Below, piece by piece: positions 6,654-11,958 of a stretch of DNA of 11,958 nt. A program made the position numbers and the translations under genes. Positions within the stretch are counted from its first letter, which is position 1. Every line of letters starts with the position of its first letter. This stretch comes from Treponema sp. (GTDB taxonomy: Bacteria > Spirochaetota > Spirochaetia > Treponematales > Treponemataceae): NCBI GenBank assembly GCA_016297805.1, contig JAEDFX010000074.1, forward strand, positions 1 to 11,958, read 5' to 3'. The notes under the pieces are model-generated. The model was not told the DNA's origin, searched no databases, and saw only the letters and a list, made by a program, of their open reading frames with translations.

Positions 6654-8780
6654 TTATTTTCTTCGCACTTCAAACTGAACCTGTTCAGACTTTGGTCGGG
6701 AATCATTCAAAGCTTTGTATTTTTTATACAATACAGACTGAGCCTGTAAGATTTCGGCATTATCATCACAAGTTACCGATTCCCAAGAACCATTGCTCTG
6801 CAGCTCCATTGCATTAGAATTATCAGCAAAGTAGGTATCAAGAATTGATTTCACATCATCAAAAGCAGCCTTTTCCAAAATCGGGAACATCAGTTCAATA
6901 CGACGGTCAAGATTTCGGCTCATCCAATCTGCACTGGCACAATACAATTCTGGTGTACCTGCATTCTGGAAATAGAAAATTCTTGCATGCTCAAGATAGC
7001 GGTCAACAATTGAAATTACACGGATATTTTCACTAAGCCCTGGAACACCTGGCACCAGCATACAAATTCCACGGATATTCAAAAGAACCTTTACCCCAGC
7101 CTGACTGGCCTTATACAAAGCAGCAATAACTGCTTCGTGAGTAAGACTGTTCATTTTTGCAATAATCAAACCTGGATTTTCAGGAGTACTCCGTTCAATC
7201 TCGCGATTAATCATAGAAAGCAATCTACTTTTCAAGGTTACCGGAGCCATTCCCAAAGTTGGCATATTCTGCAAGGTTGAATAACCAGTTACAAGATTAA
7301 AGAACTGAGTTGCATCATTGGCAATCTGAGGATTAGCAGTAAACAAAGATATATCTGAATAAAGCTTTGCGGTTTTTGGATTGTAGTTTCCAGTAGCAAG
7401 ATGAACATAACGGCGGATTGTATCATTTTCACGGCGAACAACCATAAGGATTTTTGCATGAACCTTAAGATTTTTTAGTCCGTAAATAACTGTTACCCCT
7501 GCCTGTTCCAACTCGTTTGCCCAAGCAATATTTCTCTCTTCATCAAAGCGGGCCTTCAGCTCTACAAGGACAATAACCTGTTTTCCAGCCTGAGCCGCTC
7601 TTTCCAAAGCCGCAATAATAGGTGAATCCCGGCCTGTTCGGTACAAAGTCATCTTAATTGCCAGAACATTTTCATCATCTGCGGCATCAGAAATAAATTT
7701 TACAACAGGATCATAACTTTCGTAAGGAACATGAAGAATCTTATCATGTAATTTCAAGGTATCCCAATAAGGTTCTTCTTCTGGTAAATCTGCAGGATAA
7801 AAATGCTCCCATCGTTCAAAGCTCATCTTTCCTGCATTATCCACATCCCGTAAATCCATCAAATCATTTGGATCAATAATCTGATTTACTTTATAAATAT
7901 CCTGTTCACCAAGCTCCAGCTTTTCCATAAGATATTTCAAAATTGTGGCACTAGTTTCATTACAGGTCATTTGAACAGGGAAGGAAGACTTGCGCTGAAT
8001 CAAAACATCTTCCATTGCATGAATAAAGTTTGAGCCAGAATCCTCATCAACTGCAAAGTCCGCATCTCTGGCAACCTTAAAAAGCAAAGTTTCTTCAACT
8101 GCAAAACCTGGGAAAAGCAAAGTACCAAAAGCAGTTACAATATCCTGCAAAAGTGCAAATTGCTTTGTTTTATTATTAGAAGTAGGAAGCCAGTAAACAT
8201 TCTGCAGACCACCAGGAATTTCTACAAAGGCAATGCGAGGTAAATCATCACTACCCTTCAGCTCCTCTGAGCCTACCTTAATTCCTGCAATAGGATTAAG
8301 CATAAAGGCCCCGTAAGTTGAAAGATTTTTTATATGAGGAAAAGCCTCCATATCTGTACGCAGCGGAGTCAGCAAAGGATAAATTTCCGATTTGAAAACC
8401 CCCTGAAGGAAATCTGTCTGTTCCTGAGTGTACTGCATTGGATTCACATAAACAAAACCTTCTGCAGCAAGAGCGGGAATTACATCAGACATAAGACATT
8501 CCTGCTGAGTACGCATAATCTGATGTGCACGAACAGAAAGAGAAGTCAGTACCATCTGTGTAGAAAGTCCCGAAACATCTACAAAAGAAGGATTATCGTT
8601 TAAAAGGCGTTTTAGTGAAGCAACACGAACCTGAAAAAATTCATCAAAATTGCTGGTAACAATAGAAAGAAACTGAAGACGTTCCAAAAGTGGCAGTTCT
8701 TTTCTAAGACCCTGATGAAGAACTCTCGCATTAAATTCCAGCCATGATAATTCTCTATTAAAAAAACGTACTTCTGACAT
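6654..8780 (-). CDS. ppk1: Polyphosphate kinase Ppk1
   Basis: Ppk1 reversibly polymerises the gamma-phosphate of ATP into long-chain polyphosphate, usually at the inner membrane face or in polyP granules. The 708 residues cover the whole family architecture. The N-terminal domain begins FFNRELSWLEFNARVL (6-21) and continues SNFDEFFQVRV (43-53). A middle head domain is followed by two phospholipase-D-like domains. The autophosphorylated histidine is H441 in LKVHAKILMV, followed by HLATGNYNPKTAKLYSD (460-476). The second conserved histidine is H598 in YLEHARIFYF, followed by SADWMSRNLDRRIE (616-629). All key residues are intact, so the protein is predicted to be active. The Shine-Dalgarno AGGAGG lies 5 bases before the ATG and overlaps the stop codon of the upstream ppx-like gene. 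It is the last gene of a glycosidase-ppx-ppk1 operon. No clear terminator follows before the GH130 promoter. Confidence 0.96.
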   Translation of the reverse strand: MSEVRFFNRELSWLEFNARVLHQGLRKELPLLERLQFLSIVTSNFDEFFQVRVASLKRLLNDNPSFVDVSGLSTQMVLTSLSVRAHQIMRTQQECLMSDVIPALAAEGFVYVNPMQYTQEQTDFLQGVFKSEIYPLLTPLRTDMEAFPHIKNLSTYGAFMLNPIAGIKVGSEELKGSDDLPRIAFVEIPGGLQNVYWLPTSNNKTKQFALLQDIVTAFGTLLFPGFAVEETLLFKVARDADFAVDEDSGSNFIHAMEDVLIQRKSSFPVQMTCNETSATILKYLMEKLELGEQDIYKVNQIIDPNDLMDLRDVDNAGKMSFERWEHFYPADLPEEEPYWDTLKLHDKILHVPYESYDPVVKFISDAADDENVLAIKMTLYRTGRDSPIIAALERAAQAGKQVIVLVELKARFDEERNIAWANELEQAGVTVIYGLKNLKVHAKILMVVRRENDTIRRYVHLATGNYNPKTAKLYSDISLFTANPQIANDATQFFNLVTGYSTLQNMPTLGMAPVTLKSRLLSMINREIERSTPENPGLIIAKMNSLTHEAVIAALYKASQAGVKVLLNIRGICMLVPGVPGLSENIRVISIVDRYLEHARIFYFQNAGTPELYCASADWMSRNLDRRIELMFPILEKAAFDDVKSILDTYFADNSNAMELQSNGSWESVTCDDNAEILQAQSVLYKKYKALNDSRPKSEQVQFEVRRK

Positions 8781-8785
8781 TCCCG

Positions 8786-8792
8786 CCTCCTA
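8786..8792 (-). promoter_or_regulatory. Ribosome binding site of ppk1 fused to the ppx stop
   Basis: TAGGAGG on the minus strand contains the TAG stop of the ppx-like gene and a full AGGAGG Shine-Dalgarno 5 bases before the ppk1 ATG. This predicts translational coupling and settles the ppk1 start. Confidence 0.85.
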
Positions 8793-10319
8793 TAACAAAA
8801 TTACCTTATAACCAAAAACTGATTCAAACATTCCTGCTTTTTCTGACAATGCAATTCGTTCCAAAACTGTATTAGGATTATTCTTTGCCGAAATAATCAG
8901 ACTATTTTGCTGAAGCTGCATAGTAAAATCTGTAAACTTTTGAATATGCCCACGATCCAAAGCATCTGCAATTCGCAAAATTGCCGTAAGCTTAAGAATA
9001 GTCATTCGGTCAGGACGAGGCATCATCTGATAGGTTTCATCATCCTGAGGAACAAGAGAACCTTTATGATATTTAGCAATTTCCGAAACAATTTTGTTAT
9101 CATTTTTTGAAAGGCCAAAAATTTCAGAATTACGGATTATGTAATTACTGTGCAGATTATGATTATCATAGCGGATAAAAGAACCTATATCGTGAAGTAT
9201 TGCCGCAGTTTCCAGCAGAGTTTTAGCATGCTCCCCTAAAGCAATTTCTTTTTGCAAAGTATCATAAATTTTAGCAGAAATCATTCGTACACATTCTGCA
9301 TGATTTTCATCACCATGATACTTTCTCAACAGATTCTTAGCAGAAGCAATAATCTGCATATCAAATTCCATCTGCAGCTCTTCATTCTGAGTAGAATTCT
9401 TACTGAAAATTACACCGTTTCTGATATTTGTTTCTGGAACAATAATCCGTTCAGCCTTTGTAAAATTCAAGAAAAGATTATAAATCAAAAGACTTACATG
9501 CAAAGCTTCTGCTTCACTATATGGAATTTTAAAACGAGCAACACATTCATCTGCAGAATAATCCTGAATATCTCGGGCAAAATCTGCCAGATTCTGTTTA
9601 CTGATTTCCCAAAGGAATGTTGAAATTGGACGTCCAACCAGCAAAGCTGCCAAAGAAACATCTGCACCAACTGCAATAAACTGCTTTACATCACTTAAAT
9701 CCAGCTCGCTGTCCAAAGAACCTTTAGTATTGCTTATGGACTCCTCAAGATAACGCTGAATATCTGCATAACTGCTGGCCTGATTTCTCATCTGCTGATC
9801 AATTCTTACAGTTCCCAAACGCAGACTGTGTACGCCGGCCATTTTTCCATCAGTCATCATCATAATTTCTGTGGAGCTACCACCAACTACAAGAATAACT
9901 GTATTTTCGTTTTTAAAATCTACAGGCTGGTCTTTAATTGCTTCACTAACCGCAATATACATCAGTTTATTTTCTTCAATACCATCAACAATATGAACGC
10001 GAAAGCCAGTCTGAACAAGAATTCGATCCATAATAGGATCACGGTTTTTAGCATCACGGAAAGCACTGGTAGCAATACAAGTTGTTTCAAAGGAATTAAT
10101 TCCCCAACCTGCCAGTTGTTCACGATAACGAGTCAAAATTGTAATGAGCTGATTCTGAGTTTCCTGACTGATTACACCACTGGTAAAAACGTCCTTACCT
10201 AAGGCCAAAGGCATATCGGAACGGTCAAGAACGTTCTGTTTTCTATCTGGTGTAACTTCGGCTACAAGGAGACGCACCCCTGTAGAACCGATTTCGATGA
10301 CTGATTCTGGGGCTGCCAC
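8790..10319 (-). CDS. ppx: Ppx/GppA phosphatase family protein with HD-type C-terminal domain
   Basis: The family (ASKHA fold) comprises exopolyphosphatases and pppGpp phosphohydrolases; the neighbouring ppk1 favours polyphosphate. The 509 residues equal the long E. coli Ppx layout: two actin-like lobes (about 1-305) and a helical HD-like domain with H376-D377 (ILHDIGS), H390 and H418. Conserved parts include ATSAFRDAKN (83-92), the glutamate pair E115-E116 in DGIEENKL, where one aligns to the catalytic Glu, and GGSSTE (146-151). Two phosphate-binding motifs are altered. The usual DLGSNS is EIGSTG (9-14), and the usual DIGGGSTE is VVGGSSTE (144-151), losing its metal-binding Asp. Activity may therefore be reduced or the protein may act as a sensor. 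The start is GTG (10317-10319) with AGGAG 6 bases upstream, overlapping the stop of the glycosidase gene. It is translated between the glycosidase and ppk1. Confidence 0.88.
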   Translation of the reverse strand: MAAPESVIEIGSTGVRLLVAEVTPDRKQNVLDRSDMPLALGKDVFTSGVISQETQNQLITILTRYREQLAGWGINSFETTCIATSAFRDAKNRDPIMDRILVQTGFRVHIVDGIEENKLMYIAVSEAIKDQPVDFKNENTVILVVGGSSTEIMMMTDGKMAGVHSLRLGTVRIDQQMRNQASSYADIQRYLEESISNTKGSLDSELDLSDVKQFIAVGADVSLAALLVGRPISTFLWEISKQNLADFARDIQDYSADECVARFKIPYSEAEALHVSLLIYNLFLNFTKAERIIVPETNIRNGVIFSKNSTQNEELQMEFDMQIIASAKNLLRKYHGDENHAECVRMISAKIYDTLQKEIALGEHAKTLLETAAILHDIGSFIRYDNHNLHSNYIIRNSEIFGLSKNDNKIVSEIAKYHKGSLVPQDDETYQMMPRPDRMTILKLTAILRIADALDRGHIQKFTDFTMQLQQNSLIISAKNNPNTVLERIALSEKAGMFESVFGYKVILL

Positions 10320-10325
10320 TTTTTT

Positions 10326-10331
10326 CTCCTA
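10326..10331 (-). promoter_or_regulatory. Ribosome binding site of the ppx-like gene fused to the glycosidase stop
   Basis: TAGGAG on the minus strand holds both the glycosidase TAG stop (10329-10331) and the AGGAG Shine-Dalgarno, 6 bases before the GTG start. This supports the non-ATG start and coupled translation. Confidence 0.8.
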
Positions 10332-11756
10332 CAGTTTATCAATAAGCATTGAACACTTACCACTTGGGATCGGTAATGTTTTCTTTTTCTGGTCAATAAT
10401 ATTGATTGTGAAATAATAGAGTTTTTCACTTTCCATCTGAATCTCCCAACCACGAGAACTCTTGTTAGAAAGAATTGTAATAAGGTTGCGTTTGAGGGAA
10501 AGATTTTCAATACCCATAATTTCAAGGTTTGGAATAATCCAGTCTACAGTTTTACGTGGCAAACTGATTGAAAGACCAATTACGTTTTCAATCATAAGTG
10601 CAATTGTAGAAAGGCCAGCTGTCAAAAGATAACGGGCTCTAGATTTATCACCATTTTCACGTTTTGCAGGACCTTCTTTATTAGGAAGATAAGCTTCGTA
10701 CAAATCACCAGGTTCTTTATTTTCGTTTGGCATTAAACCTTCAAGAACAAAGTACAAGTGACGAATAGCACATTCACGTGCAAATTCGTACTGAGCATAT
10801 TTTTCAAGACCTTTAATTACCATAAAGTTGAAGGCTGGCATTACACTACCATTATAATCATTTCCTTCTTCGCTAAAGTGTGGGTCATCAGCACTTAAAG
10901 TTGGGAACGGATGTTCTGTTCCAAATGTTTCTGGGTTGTTCAAATGTTCAACAAGCATATCAGCTTTATCAGCATTTGGAATCTCTGCCATCATTGTCCA
11001 GTAGCAGGCAATTGATTTTACATTCAGACGTTTTTCTTCTTTATCCAAATCGTAGTAGAAACCAGTTTCATTATCCCACATCAAAGAATTGATTTTTGTT
11101 TTGATTGAGAAATACATTTTTCTGTACTGGAAGCTGATTTCTTTATCATTCAAAATATCGCCTAAGGCAGACATATAAGAAGCATTAACTGCCATACATG
11201 CATTGAAATCGATTGGATAACAAGCATCTCCACGAGGAGAATTTGTCATTGAAGAAGCACAAACAGGAACTGAATACAAACCGTTTTCCTGTTTAAAAGT
11301 CTGATCAAGCCATTCCATATATTTCTGAAGAATAGGCATTACATCTTTAATACGCTTTTTATTTGCTGATTTATGGAAAAGGTTATATTCAGCTAAAGCG
11401 AAAAGAGGAAGTCCAACACCTTCAGGATTATCCTTGTCCAAAACTGGCTGATCTGTTTTTACATCATACTTCCAGCGAATTGCTCCAGATGGTTCCTGAC
11501 GTGCATAAAAATAATCAATGTTATTACATGGTTCAAAATTTCTATTTGAATATACAAGGAAGAAAGAAGAGAAAATAGTATCAAACTGATTAAGAATTAA
11601 CTTATCATCTTCTGGATATATGAATAAGCCGTCCGAATCTTGTTCTCCAGTCTTTGGGTTTACCCATAATGATGATACCCATGACCATGTTTTATTATAA
11701 ATGTCTACAAAATCCTGATCGTAAAAATGGATTTTTGGAAAATCGTGCTTATTCAC
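10329..11756 (-). CDS. MGH1/GH63-like (alpha/alpha)6 glycoside hydrolase
   Basis: A 475-residue cytoplasmic protein (no signal peptide) of the (alpha/alpha)6-barrel group that includes GH63 and mannosylglycerate hydrolase (MGH1-like). Recognisable segments are QFDTIF (57-62, usual WDS/WDT motif), QEPSGAIRW (87-95), SMTNSPRGD (169-177), PIDFNACM (181-188), NDYNGSVMPAFNFMVIKGL (299-317), YEAYLP (353-358) and GLSTIALMIENVIG (381-394). The GH63 general acid is the Asp of G-x-D-N-S-P-R; here that position is Thr171. The glutamate of the YEAY segment (E354) is kept. The substrate could be mannosylglycerate, a glucosyl-glycan or none. The GTG start at 11756 is chosen because AGGAG lies 5 bases before it; a TTG at 11795 extends the frame by 13 codons but lacks a Shine-Dalgarno. 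It is the first gene of the operon with ppx and ppk1, 9 bp upstream of ppx. Confidence 0.75.
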   Translation of the reverse strand: MNKHDFPKIHFYDQDFVDIYNKTWSWVSSLWVNPKTGEQDSDGLFIYPEDDKLILNQFDTIFSSFFLVYSNRNFEPCNNIDYFYARQEPSGAIRWKYDVKTDQPVLDKDNPEGVGLPLFALAEYNLFHKSANKKRIKDVMPILQKYMEWLDQTFKQENGLYSVPVCASSMTNSPRGDACYPIDFNACMAVNASYMSALGDILNDKEISFQYRKMYFSIKTKINSLMWDNETGFYYDLDKEEKRLNVKSIACYWTMMAEIPNADKADMLVEHLNNPETFGTEHPFPTLSADDPHFSEEGNDYNGSVMPAFNFMVIKGLEKYAQYEFARECAIRHLYFVLEGLMPNENKEPGDLYEAYLPNKEGPAKRENGDKSRARYLLTAGLSTIALMIENVIGLSISLPRKTVDWIIPNLEIMGIENLSLKRNLITILSNKSSRGWEIQMESEKLYYFTINIIDQKKKTLPIPSGKCSMLIDKL

Positions 11757-11958
11757 AACTGCTCCTGTATTAAGGCCCCCAGCCTCATCTATCAACTTTT
11801 TTTGCGGTTCTTATAATATAACACATTTTTTGCAAAATAGTTGTAAAAATCGAAAATAAATATAAATTTTTTTCATGTTTTCAAGTGCAAAACCCCTGAT
11901 TTTAAAAAAAAGTAAAATTTTCTCATTTTCTATACTGATTTTTGGTAAAAATCGTAAG
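11757..11958. other. AT-rich upstream region of the glycosidase operon
   Basis: No gene is visible. On the minus strand TATATT (11815-11820) and TATTAT (11813-11818) are possible -10 boxes, but no well-spaced -35 was found. The 10-mer GTAAAAATCG occurs at 11843-11852 and 11945-11954. The second copy is part of an inverted repeat, GATTTTT-GGT-AAAAATC (11937-11953). The operon promoter is probably here, but its exact position cannot be assigned. Confidence 0.4.
11762..11766 (-). promoter_or_regulatory. Ribosome binding site deciding the glycosidase start
   Basis: AGGAG on the minus strand lies 5 bases before GTG (11754-11756). This is the only good Shine-Dalgarno near the 5' end of the frame, and its spacing resembles those of ppx and ppk1. 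Confidence 0.7.

Noticed and set aside
9252..9623. Plus-strand frames opposite ppx (also 9828-10202)
   Set aside because: Both are antisense shadows of a recognised gene and show no family similarity.

Overview
The window looks like a low-GC chromosomal segment of a host-associated spirochaete, most likely Treponema. The clues are a bacterial XPB-type helicase with its usual partner gene, a GH130 mannosylglucose phosphorylase typical of gut fibre users, and an AT-rich coding style. This genus-level guess is inference; no rRNA or marker gene is present. There are no tRNA or rRNA genes, no CRISPR array and no transposase.

Left end (1-206): a short array of 40-bp direct repeats built from small palindromes, followed by two overlapping TATAAT boxes. 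Plus-strand operon (207-5270): four tightly packed genes. They are an XPB/ERCC3-like helicase, an overlapping partner protein carrying a second copy of the helicase's N-terminal domain, a histidine-phosphatase (phosphoglycerate-mutase-like) protein, and the tRNA t6A enzyme TsaC. The first two probably work as a DNA remodelling or repair pair; the last two look like housekeeping passengers.

Middle (5271-6653): a convergent minus-strand GH130 gene (mannosylglucose phosphorylase) whose two flanks carry three members of a small palindromic repeat family. It has its own strong sigma70-type promoter, overlapped by a pair of AT-rich palindromes 22 bp apart that look like a repressor operator.

Right half (6654-11756, minus strand): a three-gene operon transcribed right to left. 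It encodes an MGH1/GH63-like (alpha/alpha)6 glycosidase, a Ppx/GppA-family protein and polyphosphate kinase Ppk1. Both junctions have the stop codon TAG embedded in the next gene's Shine-Dalgarno sequence, so translation is probably coupled. The glycosidase and the Ppx homologue both show substitutions at conserved active-site motifs, which makes this operon worth a closer look. The last 200 bp are an AT-rich upstream region without a gene.
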